Made by a program: the position numbers and the translations under genes. Positions 26,121-33,508 of a stretch of 64,000 nucleotides of DNA are shown one piece after another. The notes below the pieces were generated by a model. It did no database searches, had not been told where the DNA came from, and saw nothing but the letters and a program-made list of their open reading frames with translations. The DNA lies in contig NZ_CP150145.1 of the NCBI RefSeq assembly GCF_037963835.1, forward strand, positions 5,084,001-5,148,000. Reading direction: 5' to 3'. Numbering within the stretch: the first letter of the stretch is position 1; each line of letters opens with the position of its first letter. The stretch is from Paenibacillus sp. FSL H8-0332 (lineage in GTDB: Bacteria; Bacillota; Bacilli; Paenibacillales; Paenibacillaceae).

Positions 26121-26228
26121 ATGAATTTTAATCCCTTCCTATGGCGTAAATTCGGGGAGTTAGAAGAGATTGAGCCAGCGAATGTTATAAAAATCGATCA
26201 GATTGTGGAATATGAATGGGACTTTTAA
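26121..26228 (+). CDS. Short reading frame of 35 codons, possibly the end of a degraded gene
   Basis: From ATG 26121 to TAA 26228 the frame encodes 35 residues with protein-like composition (LWRKFGELEEIEPANVIKID then YEWDF). There is no clear ribosome site; the same frame is open back to about 26049. It sits directly before a strong terminator. It could be the C-terminal remnant of a longer gene or a small gene coupled to the DUF6809 gene. No family recognised. Confidence 0.25.
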   Translation: MNFNPFLWRKFGELEEIEPANVIKIDQIVEYEWDF

Positions 26229-26263
26229 ATATTAACTTAGTAATGAATTACTTCCAGTAGAAC

Positions 26264-26300
26264 TGAAAAAAGCAGCTCCTTTATCGTGAGCTGCTTTTCA
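26264..26300. terminator. Strong bidirectional terminator
   Basis: AAAAGCAGCTC and GAGCTGCTTTT are perfect inverted copies around CTTTATCGT, with CTGAA and TTCAG extending the stem. A and T runs serve both strands, between the DUF6809 gene and the pseudogene. Confidence 0.85.
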
Positions 26301-26306
26301 GTAATA

Positions 26307-27060
26307 TCATTGTGTATATTTTTCCAGTACACTTTTCTTCAGTTCGCTATATTGATCATTCGTAGCTTGCATTGTTTTTTCTGCCATATCCGCTCCGGAC
26401 AATTCAAATTTACCTTGTTCCAGAGAACTAACCCAATATGCACCCTGTTTTTCATTCCACTTTAGAAATAAAAAACATATTCATTACCTTCTTGCATTTG
26501 TGTAATCTTCATAATTCATTCTAATGTTACCTTCTTTACCTTCAATCACATAGGAAGGTTCGAAGGTTACAAGCTCTGAACTGATTTCCTGTTTTGGTGA
26601 ATCTTTATATAACTGGACTACTTTAACCTTAGTTTCTGTTCTGCCAGTTGGCCCCCAATCAAAGTTTTCAATGACATTTTTGCTCTCACCAGTTGCAATG
26701 ACTCTAACTACAGCATCTGATTGGGATTCTGCATCATCGGCATTTATGAAAATTATATGGTCAGCTTCGATTTTATCTGTACTCACTACAGATAGAGCCG
26801 ATTTTTTAGCGGTTAAATCAACTTTGCTTTGAACATTCTTACTTATTACAGTAAGATTGTTCTGATTATCTTCAGAAGAGCTAGTTGAATATGAGACTAT
26901 TCCTATCCCGATTGCTAAGGAAGCAACGGTTGTCCATTCTCAAAGTGATTTGTTGCTTGCCCCACCTGATATAGAACCTATTTTAATGTGGGCGGTTCCC
27001 GTATCAGCGCTTGCCGTTGCTGCCATTAACGATATTGCGACCGTCATAGATGTAACAATG
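26307..27060 (-). pseudogene. Broken exported protein gene (in-frame stop and two frameshifts)
   Basis: Read on the minus strand, GGAGG at 27066-27070 is followed by a signal-peptide-like stretch (VTSMTVAISLMAATASA) with no proper start codon at the right distance. An in-frame TGA then interrupts the frame before a membrane segment, EWTTVASLAIGIGIVSYS. The same frame continues to YEDYTN near 26490. Two shifts are then needed to keep protein-like sequence: MQEGNEYVFYF, then LKWNEKQGAYWVSSLEQGKF, ending at the stop 26307-26309. A run of T residues near 26465 marks the second shift. The intact ancestor was a secreted or membrane-anchored protein of about 240 residues; family not recognised. The intact middle piece is 26484-26786. 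Confidence 0.7.
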
Positions 27061-27070
27061 TTTTTCCTCC

Positions 27071-27400
27071 TTTAATTTTTTGTTAAAAATTACAGGCCTA
27101 CTATATAGACGTATAAATAATCTAAATGTTTACAAATTTATATCTTTTCCTCATTTTTTTGCAAAGCTAAGCCTCCCTGAACTTCCCTGTCAGATCGTAT
27201 TGAACTTGAAAACTCAACAGATCGAATTATATTTGCGGATGTATTTTCGCCTCCATATTAGGAAACGGCGGCTAATAAATCCGTCACAAAAAATTGTACT
27301 ATCCCAAAATAGATGAGCGATGCTGGGAATGCAGCAGGATGTTTTCGGACTGATCGCCCGGCTCTTTTAAATCTTGCAATACTGCAATAACACACTTCTT
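27071..27400. other. Intergenic stretch with no recognised feature
   Basis: AT-rich DNA between the pseudogene and the FtsX-type permease gene. I see no gene with a ribosome site, no strong terminator and no repeat. A 78-codon frame on the plus strand (27080-27316) is not protein-like. Confidence 0.4.
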
Positions 27401-29812
27401 TCAATCCACCACCAACACCCGCGGCGAAGCACTCTGTATAGACTTGGAAGCTGCCCAGCAGCCCAGGCCTGCGGCGATGACACTTAAGGGAATCATCGAG
27501 GCGATACCTCCCCCGTTCATAATCAGCGGAACTTTAACAATCCCGTAATCTGACAGGATGACGTTAAGCAGAGGAGGCAGGCCTAACAAACCTATAGGAA
27601 TTCCTACCAGCGCACCGATCCCCGATACGACTAGGATGCCGGTGGTTTCCGACAGTCGGATCTGGCGGGAGGTCATGCCGATGGACTTGTAAATGCCGTA
27701 GGTACGGCTCTCTTTCTTCATATTAATCCGGCAGATGCTGTAGATGATCACGAACGTAATGACGATAAACATCAGCGCCATAACGGACATTGGCAGAACG
27801 ATGATTTTGATCGCCTGCGAGAATACCTCATCCACTAACGAAGCCTGACTGGCGATCCCAAGTACACTTCCATACCGCTCTTGCAATTCATTTACGAATG
27901 AATCAACTGGAGTGCCCGCATTCAGATTAATAAAGGTTGTGCTCATCGCACTTCCATAGCCCGGATTACTTCTTCTGATGACGTCGGCGGTAATCCGCCC
28001 CGAATTGGACATGTTCGCGATTGCCTGGTAGATCCCGGTGACGGTCAGCGTATGTTTTTCCCCTTCAATATAAATATCCATTGTATCGCCTGCCTGGATA
28101 CCTAGCGTTCTGGCAACATTCACTCCAACCGAGATTTCATTGGCAGACACAGGGTTATGGCCGTTCACATTCTCATAGCCTATTTCATCATAGTTCCCAT
28201 CCGCGACCGTCAGTAAGATTCCCATCGTATCCTGTTTCACGGCAGCCCCGTTCTTCGGAGGAATCGGCACCACCGCATTGGCATCCCCGTACCGCGAGTA
28301 ATTGTTAACCCTTGGGTCGGAGAGAACTTCTTCCTGAAGCTGTGCAAAAGTCATTTTAGCCGGGTTATCGATTCTGATGGACAGATCGGCCGAATCATAC
28401 CCCCATTTGGCAATGGTTCCATGGATGGAAGCAATGCTGTATACGAACAGGAACCCGAAGACGAGTACAGCGGTGGACAACGCCGAGATCAGCACAATCA
28501 GCAGCGAACCCCGGATATTCTTGGTGACACTTCTTAGCCCGATAATCATTGAAGTCGGAAGAGCCCCCAGTTGCAGGAGCTTTCTTTTCCATGTTCCAGT
28601 TCCTCCTGATTGGTGGGAGTACTCCTTCTCGGACATGCCGTAACGAACGGCTTGGGCAGGCTCCACATGGCGCGCCTTATTCGCAAACAGCAGGGCCGAG
28701 AGGAAAATTACTGCAACAACAGCCACGCTGGTCCCCACGCCTGTAACTGATAATAGATCATTCATCCCTGATGAACCTGTGTTGAGATAAGCCATAGAAC
28801 CCGCAACAATGGTGCCGGAGAGGATATTGCTGACCAGCATCCCCGGGATGACCGAGACGAGCGCCAGGAAGGTATATTGCGCAACATAAGCCATAATGAC
28901 TTTGCGGGAGGATAATCCGACGGATTTAATAATCCCGATCGTTCTGTAGTTAGAGAGGATAGCATCGGCAATCGTGAATCCCAAGGTATACAAGGCAACA
29001 CAGATCATGACAACAGCCAGAAAAATCATCACGAAGCTAATCACCTGGTTCGCAATCATATAATAGGAAGACAAGCTCTCGAAGTCTTTGACTGACTCCA
29101 GATAGGGGGTCCCAAGATACTGTTCGAATCTCTCCCAGTAGGCTCTCTGTTGACTGTAATCCTCAAACCGTAGTCCGGTCATATACTTATCTTCACCCGG
29201 CAACAGGGTCATATGCTTAGTATAATCCTCATGATTCAGCCAGATTCTCCCGCTCGTCGCAAATGGCGAACAGTAGGAAATATCCACGACGACGGCCGCA
29301 ACGTTCAACCGGATGGTCCCTTCATCTGTCTTGAATTCAACCGAATCGCCCACATGAATATCATTGGGATACGCCAGCGAGGTGGGAATCCAGGCGGTTC
29401 CTGCTTCCGTTGTGCTCTGTTCTTCCCCTTCCACGAACTGCAGCCGGTCCACGGGAAAAGGTCCTGTTGGCGCATCCATCATGAACAAGTCCACATTCGG
29501 AATCTCTTCTCCAGCGTGCGACATACTAGACAGATAGCGGTAGCGCATCAAATTCGAGACCGTTACGCCTTGCTCCTCCTCCCACCATTTATGTATCTCG
29601 ACCGGATCGTGGATGCCATTCTCCATCTGCAATATTTGGTGAGCGCCACGGGACTGATCATGAATACTCTCATACATCCGGTTGGTGTTGTTGAGAACGG
29701 ACACGGCGGTCGAGAGGAGCAGAGCTGCCAGCATGATGATGATCGCAATGAAGCTGTTTTGCACTTTTTTGTGCTTCAGATTCGTCCAGCATAGTTTCCA
29801 TACCGCATACAT
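27401..29812 (-). CDS. FtsX/MacB-type ABC transporter permease
   Basis: An 803-residue permease starting at ATG 29812, six bases after GAGAGG and three bases past the stop of the ATPase gene. A first helix lies at about residues 18-40. A large extracellular part spans about 45-260. An FtsX block with three helices follows (AVVMICVALYTLGFTIADAI and on, about 265-375), then a fourth helix near 430. A second extracellular part and a second FtsX block lie at about 690-800. The motif RTIGIIKSVGLSSRKV, and its second copy RTYGIYKSIGMTSRQI, are the usual cytoplasmic coupling helices. With the ATPase at 29816-30592 it would work by mechanotransmission, as in peptide-resistance or envelope-stress transporters. 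Confidence 0.9.
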   Translation of the reverse strand: MYAVWKLCWTNLKHKKVQNSFIAIIIMLAALLLSTAVSVLNNTNRMYESIHDQSRGAHQILQMENGIHDPVEIHKWWEEEQGVTVSNLMRYRYLSSMSHAGEEIPNVDLFMMDAPTGPFPVDRLQFVEGEEQSTTEAGTAWIPTSLAYPNDIHVGDSVEFKTDEGTIRLNVAAVVVDISYCSPFATSGRIWLNHEDYTKHMTLLPGEDKYMTGLRFEDYSQQRAYWERFEQYLGTPYLESVKDFESLSSYYMIANQVISFVMIFLAVVMICVALYTLGFTIADAILSNYRTIGIIKSVGLSSRKVIMAYVAQYTFLALVSVIPGMLVSNILSGTIVAGSMAYLNTGSSGMNDLLSVTGVGTSVAVVAVIFLSALLFANKARHVEPAQAVRYGMSEKEYSHQSGGTGTWKRKLLQLGALPTSMIIGLRSVTKNIRGSLLIVLISALSTAVLVFGFLFVYSIASIHGTIAKWGYDSADLSIRIDNPAKMTFAQLQEEVLSDPRVNNYSRYGDANAVVPIPPKNGAAVKQDTMGILLTVADGNYDEIGYENVNGHNPVSANEISVGVNVARTLGIQAGDTMDIYIEGEKHTLTVTGIYQAIANMSNSGRITADVIRRSNPGYGSAMSTTFINLNAGTPVDSFVNELQERYGSVLGIASQASLVDEVFSQAIKIIVLPMSVMALMFIVITFVIIYSICRINMKKESRTYGIYKSIGMTSRQIRLSETTGILVVSGIGALVGIPIGLLGLPPLLNVILSDYGIVKVPLIMNGGGIASMIPLSVIAAGLGCWAASKSIQSASPRVLVVD

Positions 29813-29815
29813 CCG

Positions 29816-30592
29816 CTACCTCTCCTCCCCTGACATGAACATGAAAATTTGGTTTTCTCTCGCTTTCAACTGATCCGGTGCGTATTTGCCAAGCTCCAGA
29901 ATCCCGTCGATCGTGCCATCTTTGACCAGGATTAACCGGTCCGCTCTGCACGCAGCCTGGATATCATGCGTCACCATAACGATCGATTGATCATTCTGGT
30001 TCATCTCCGTCAACAGATCCAGAATCACTGCGCCCTGCTCCTGGCTTAATGCCCCTGTAGGCTCATCCGCAAAAATCACCTCCGGCGAATTGATGAGCGC
30101 CCTGGCAATCGCCGCTCTCTGCTGTTGTCCTCCAGATACCTGGGACGGCAGGCGTCCGGCTTGTGCCCCGATCCCCATCTGGTGCAGCAGGCTTAATGCC
30201 TGCTCGTTCACCCCGCTTTTGCTGCGGCCAGCCACGTACCCCGGGAAAGCCACATTCTCCAGCAAAGTGAAATCAGGAACCAGATTGATCGATTGATACA
30301 CATAGCCGATTTTGTTGGACCGGAAATCCGTAAGCTCTTTCTCTGTGTATGCATCGATTCGCTGTCCCTTGAACATCATTTCTCCGGAAGTAATCCCGTC
30401 CAGACCGCTGAGGAGGTAGAGCAGCGTAGACTTCCCCGAGCCCGAACTGCCCATAATCACCGTAAAGTCACCTTGGTATACTTCAAGATTAATGCTTTTG
30501 GCTGCGAGAAATTGTTCATTGCCTGAGGAGTATACTTTGCATAAATCAACAGTCTTGATTAGAACCTCTTTGCTAGGATTTTTGGTTATCAC
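29816..30592 (-). CDS. ABC transporter ATPase, MacB/LolD type
   Basis: A 258-residue ATPase starting at GTG 30592, nine bases after AGGAGG. Walker A is GSSGSGKST, the Q-loop YVYQSINLVPDFTLLENV, the signature VSGGQQQR, Walker B VIFADEPTGAL, and the switch His lies in MVTHDIQAA. The form of the Q-loop and of the signature places it with the MacB/LolD/BceA group that serves FtsX-type permeases. It partners the permease that follows. Confidence 0.93.
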   Translation of the reverse strand: MITKNPSKEVLIKTVDLCKVYSSGNEQFLAAKSINLEVYQGDFTVIMGSSGSGKSTLLYLLSGLDGITSGEMMFKGQRIDAYTEKELTDFRSNKIGYVYQSINLVPDFTLLENVAFPGYVAGRSKSGVNEQALSLLHQMGIGAQAGRLPSQVSGGQQQRAAIARALINSPEVIFADEPTGALSQEQGAVILDLLTEMNQNDQSIVMVTHDIQAACRADRLILVKDGTIDGILELGKYAPDQLKARENQIFMFMSGEER

Positions 30593-30649
30593 CCAAGGCC
30601 GCCTCCTAAAATCATCCTATTCTTCTTCCTGACCTTCGCCTTATTGCTG

Positions 30650-31408
30650 TTACTGTTCGATCTTAAGATTACCAGTGTCTGAAATCAGCTTGACGAGTGG
30701 CCCGCCCTCACCGATATAACCATCCTTATAACCCGGCAGCGTCACCTGTACGGTTCCAGAATCCGCAGAGAATTGAGTGCGGAGTGCCTTAGGCGCTTCA
30801 ACTGTCTGGATGGTGATATCTCCAGTATCCGAGGTGGCGTAGATATCTTGACGGATGCGCTCAAGCGAGGCAGTGATTTCACCAGTATCCGTCTCCGCAT
30901 GAATGATCCCCTCCTCTATATCCAGCTTGATGGAACCCGTGTCGCTTACCGCCCGATATTCCTTTGCCATGATGGGGCCAACCTCAATATTTCCGGTGTC
31001 TGTGACAACCTGTAGCTGGTCTAGTTGAGTCTCAGGAATCCCTACCGTGAGCTTAAGATCCGTATAGATATCAAAAAAGCGGAGCCGGCCGTCCTGAACA
31101 ACCTCAATGCTGGTCTGTCCCTGATCCTGCGTGATATTCAGCCGGTAATCCTTCTGCAACGACTTAGTCGTCTTCCCCCCCAAAGTTGCCTTGATTTCAT
31201 CTCCTTGAACAGGAATCACATCTATCGTTCCCGTCTCTGTATGGATAAGGAGCTTGGTGGTCTTGTCCATCTGTATAGGCTGTTCAACCGAAAGCTCAAC
31301 CAAATTGAATGGTGAATTGCCTAACAGATACAGCACTACATTTCCAATGACTCCAACAGTAATCAGTAGAAGAGCAAGTCTGGTTACGTTGCGGGATCTA
31401 TTCTTCAA
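30650..31408 (-). CDS. DUF4097 family membrane-anchored beta-repeat protein
   Basis: A 252-residue protein starting at TTG 31408, overlapping the end of the DUF1700 gene by 11 bases. A signal-anchor helix lies at about residues 10-30. The rest is a parallel beta structure: the turn TDTGN/SDTGS/TDTGE/SDTGD recurs roughly every 17-20 residues from about 135 on, as is typical of DUF4097 (putative adhesin). In Firmicutes these proteins often sit with DUF1700 and PadR genes in envelope-stress units. The location should be the outer face of the membrane. Confidence 0.88.
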   Translation of the reverse strand: MKNRSRNVTRLALLLITVGVIGNVVLYLLGNSPFNLVELSVEQPIQMDKTTKLLIHTETGTIDVIPVQGDEIKATLGGKTTKSLQKDYRLNITQDQGQTSIEVVQDGRLRFFDIYTDLKLTVGIPETQLDQLQVVTDTGNIEVGPIMAKEYRAVSDTGSIKLDIEEGIIHAETDTGEITASLERIRQDIYATSDTGDITIQTVEAPKALRTQFSADSGTVQVTLPGYKDGYIGEGGPLVKLISDTGNLKIEQ

Positions 31409-31958
31409 AAGAGGTCACATCCTTCCTGATGACAGTCAGATTATATTTCAGGTACCGGATCACAAGATTGTAATATACCCGGGTGAACTTCAATGCTCCA
31501 ATGACGATCAGAAGTCCTCCGCCGACCAAAACAAGCATCAGAAATATTCCATTGAGGATTAGCATGGCCGACTGATACTGAATCATTAACACAACCGGTG
31601 ACAGGATCAAGAAAAATCCAAAGCCGAATACCCCGGCCAGGACCGCTAAAGAAGCGACAAAGGGCAGCAGAACGATAACCAAGTTGAACAATCCCAAACT
31701 CACCGTTGCCTTAACCGCCCTAGTTACGTTTAAGAGCGTTGGGGATTTATCCGCTTTTTCAATTTGCGACTGGGTCAGTAATTCACGAGCGATCAACCGG
31801 GGATGGCCCAGCTTGGAGATGATCTCTGCTTCAGACCGCCCGCTTAACCGGGCAAATTCGAAATGCTCCTTGAATTCACCCATAAGTTCAGCACATTCCT
31901 CAGGAGGAAGCAGCTTCAGATACCGTGCCAATTCATTCAGATAGGCCTCTTTATTCAA
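31398..31958 (-). CDS. DUF1700 family membrane protein
   Basis: A 186-residue protein. TTG 31958 overlaps the stop of the PadR gene (TTGA), and GGGGGA lies upstream. The first 75 residues are a helical cytoplasmic domain: YLNELARYLKLLPPEECAEL followed by EIISKLGHPRLIARELL, the DUF1700 signature. Three to four membrane helices follow from about residue 95, and a basic C-terminus near IRYLKYNLTVI. DUF1700 proteins are paired with PadR regulators and are thought to act in membrane stress signalling; the exact role is not known. Confidence 0.88.
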   Translation of the reverse strand: MNKEAYLNELARYLKLLPPEECAELMGEFKEHFEFARLSGRSEAEIISKLGHPRLIARELLTQSQIEKADKSPTLLNVTRAVKATVSLGLFNLVIVLLPFVASLAVLAGVFGFGFFLILSPVVLMIQYQSAMLILNGIFLMLVLVGGGLLIVIGALKFTRVYYNLVIRYLKYNLTVIRKDVTSFEE

Positions 31959-32272
31959 TCCGATCCCCCCCCAATGATCTCCTGCACTCCTATGGCAAAA
32001 GCATTCCATTCCTCTATCATGTCGTTCATGACTCTCCTTCCCTCATCGGTAATCTTATAGTACTTCCGGGGCGGCCCCTCACCCGATTCAGATAAATAGG
32101 TGGAAAATAGCCCTTCCGCAGCCAGCCTTCTTAATAACGGATAGATGGTGCCCTCGGCTATGGCGAATTTCTGCGAGATCTGTTCCACCAGTTCATATCC
32201 GTAACGGTCTTTCTGCGATGTCAAAACAAGAACACAAAGCTCCAGCACACCCTTCTTGAACTGAACATTCAA
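31955..32272 (-). CDS. PadR family transcriptional regulator
   Basis: A 105-residue winged-helix repressor starting at TTG 32272. The motif RYGYELVEQISQKFAIAEGT leads to IYPLLRRLAAEGLFSTYLSE and PRKYYKITDEGRRVM, which is standard PadR. It is the first gene of the PadR-DUF1700-DUF4097-ABC unit, all linked by overlaps or short gaps. The 19-bp palindrome at 32297-32315 just upstream fits autorepression. Ligand unknown; PadR proteins of this kind often respond to toxic amphiphiles or envelope stress. Confidence 0.92.
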   Translation of the reverse strand: MNVQFKKGVLELCVLVLTSQKDRYGYELVEQISQKFAIAEGTIYPLLRRLAAEGLFSTYLSESGEGPPRKYYKITDEGRRVMNDMIEEWNAFAIGVQEIIGGGSD

Positions 32273-32296
32273 TACTTATCACCACGCTTTATTTAG

Positions 32297-32315
32297 TACT
32301 GTGTAATACACAGTA
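32297..32315. promoter_or_regulatory. Perfect 19-bp palindrome, probable PadR operator
   Basis: TACTGTGTA and TACACAGTA are perfect inverted copies around a single A, 25 bases upstream of the PadR start codon. Length and position fit a PadR dimer site controlling its own operon. Confidence 0.7.
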
Positions 32316-32348
32316 GTTACTAATACAAAGATTACCATCCACTACTGT

Positions 32349-32396
32349 TTATTGCAAGGTAGCTGGAGGTAATAGTTGTATTTCACGTTTACTCAT
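32349..32396 (-). CDS. Possible 15-residue micropeptide gene
   Basis: ATG 32396 lies eight to nine bases after AAGGAGTGAG, an excellent ribosome site, and the frame encodes MSKREIQLLPPATLQ before TAA. It lies directly upstream of the PadR operator on the same strand. It may be a leader peptide, a regulatory upstream frame or the truncated start of a lost gene. The ribosome site is stronger than that of the PadR gene itself. Confidence 0.35.
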   Translation of the reverse strand: MSKREIQLLPPATLQ

Positions 32397-32632
32397 AATT
32401 TTCTCACTCCTTAACATTAATCCTTCAGATGTAACTATCGGAGATCAATTCTATACTGTTGGGACTGCTCAAGGCTATTGTAATGATTGCGTTCATATCC
32501 ATCCTCATCTTTCATCTCTCGTTACAATGGGCTTAATTCATTATGAATTTTTTAAGCTATGGGCATATGCCGTGATGGATATAGGTTATAGTCCATAGAC
32601 TGTTGACGAGATATTATTTGAGGAGGTTACCC

Positions 32633-32926
32633 ATGGAAACGAATTATCAACAAGTTGCCTGGAATTGTATGAATAAATATGTTGGTATTACTACAAGCGA
32701 TGGTCAGTCTCACGACGGGTTTGTTGCTCATATCGATCAGAACTACGTTACACTTGCCATTCCCACCAATGAAATCATGGGCCAGATGAACGGAATGCCT
32801 GCTAACGCAACAACCTACAGACAATTCGGATACTATCCGGGTTTCTACCCGCGCCGCCGCTTTTATCCAAGACCGATCCCCTTTGGGGCCATTACAGCTT
32901 TGTACTTGCTTCCATTTTTTATTTAA
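32633..32926 (+). CDS. Small LSm-like protein with Tyr/Pro/Arg-rich tail, unknown function
   Basis: A 97-residue protein starting at ATG 32633, six bases after GAGGAGG. The first 50 residues (NKYVGITTSDGQSHDGFVAH then VTLAIP) have the strand-turn pattern of small SH3/LSm-like barrels. The C-terminal 40 residues, FGYYPGFYPRRRFYPRPIPF plus a hydrophobic end, are of a type common in spore coat or surface proteins. The neighbour three bases downstream encodes a DUF2642-like protein with a similar fold. A spore role is only suggested. Confidence 0.65.
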   Translation: METNYQQVAWNCMNKYVGITTSDGQSHDGFVAHIDQNYVTLAIPTNEIMGQMNGMPANATTYRQFGYYPGFYPRRRFYPRPIPFGAITALYLLPFFI

Positions 32927-32928
32927 TA

Positions 32929-33084
32929 ATGATTAGGGAATTCGTACAGGTGGTGCTCGAAACCACTCGCGGAGGGATTAGCGGCTGCTTAGTGGAAGTT
33001 AAGCCAGACCACGTTGTATTGGATACCAGGGGCCGGAAGTTTTTCGTACGAATCTGCGAGATTGTCTGGATTATGCCAGAATAG
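32929..33084 (+). CDS. DUF2642-like small protein
   Basis: A 51-residue protein starting at ATG 32929, two bases after the stop of the previous gene. It has no ribosome site of its own, so translation is probably coupled. The sequence VVLETTRGGISGCLVEVKPD, VVLDTRGRKFFVR and IVWIMPE matches the DUF2642 pattern: a strand, a G-containing turn, D-H-V-V-L, F-F-V-R and a final I-W-I-P. Members are short proteins of sporulating Firmicutes of unknown role. It was easily missed because of its size. Confidence 0.7.
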   Translation: MIREFVQVVLETTRGGISGCLVEVKPDHVVLDTRGRKFFVRICEIVWIMPE

Positions 33085-33097
33085 ATTTTTGTGAAGA

Positions 33098-33205
33098 AGC
33101 TACGATAGTAGAGATCCCCTCAGTGTTACCCTAGCTTGGCGAGGAAAGCGTTAGCAGGACGCCTCCACAATGAGGACTTGGTAGTTTGCACTACAACTTA
33201 ATCGC
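33098..33205 (+). other. Stretch with several nested hairpins, unassigned
   Basis: The segment contains CTACGATAGTAG, a long-range CCTCA/TGAGG pair (near 33119 and 33171), an inner GGCG/CGCC pair, and a GTAG/CTAC hairpin near 33181. It resembles no riboswitch or RNA class that I know. The downstream part runs into the aldo/keto reductase relic. It may be a structured RNA or chance. Confidence 0.25.
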
Positions 33206-33272
33206 CCGCGAAGAAGAGAACGAAATGATCCCGCTCTGTGCCGACGAAGGGATTCAGACCATGTCCTTTTAA
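33189..33272 (+). pseudogene. Fragment of an aldo/keto reductase gene
   Basis: In one frame 33189-33272 encodes HYNLIAREEENEMIPLCADE followed by GIQTMSF and a stop. This is the well-known aldo/keto reductase stretch (YNLI...REEE...PLC...G) that lies about two thirds into those enzymes. No further match is seen on either side, so this is a short internal relic left by deletion. Confidence 0.7.
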
Positions 33273-33306
33273 AACCTTTTCTACGCTCCGGGAAGATTGA
33301 GCTTAA

Positions 33307-33340
33307 AGCCTTTAGCCGTGCGGGTTAAAGGCTCTTTTTT
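33307..33340 (+). terminator. Rho-independent terminator
   Basis: AGCCTTTA and TAAAGGCT form a perfect 8-bp stem around an 11-base loop, followed by CTTTTTT. It insulates the germination operon from upstream reading. Confidence 0.85.
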
Positions 33341-33429
33341 ATGTTCCGATCACCATTCGTTCAGGGAATTGGATACGGAGCCATGTTAGCACAGTGAAGG
33401 AAAGGTAACTTGTTCTCGTCGTGTAAGTT

Positions 33430-33458
33430 GAATAAAAAAAATTCCAACAGACATAATA
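33430..33458 (+). promoter_or_regulatory. Sigma-G-like promoter of the germination operon
   Basis: GAATA (33430-33434) and CATAATA (33452-33458) are separated by 17 bases and fit the forespore sigma-G consensus (GHATR and CATNHTA). The first ger gene starts 50 bases downstream. GerA-type operons are known to be sigma-G dependent. Confidence 0.55.
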
Positions 33459-33508
33459 TAGAAATGGAATTTTCAGGGCTGATTGAATAGACCGAGGGGG
33501 ATGGGGAT

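Noticed and set aside
27080..27316. A 78-codon plus-strand frame in the gap before the FtsX permease gene
   Set aside because: No ribosome site, basic and low-quality composition, and no recognised family.
33098..33205. Known riboswitch or T-box upstream of the ger operon
   Set aside because: A terminator and a separate promoter lie between it and the ger genes, and no known aptamer core was recognised.
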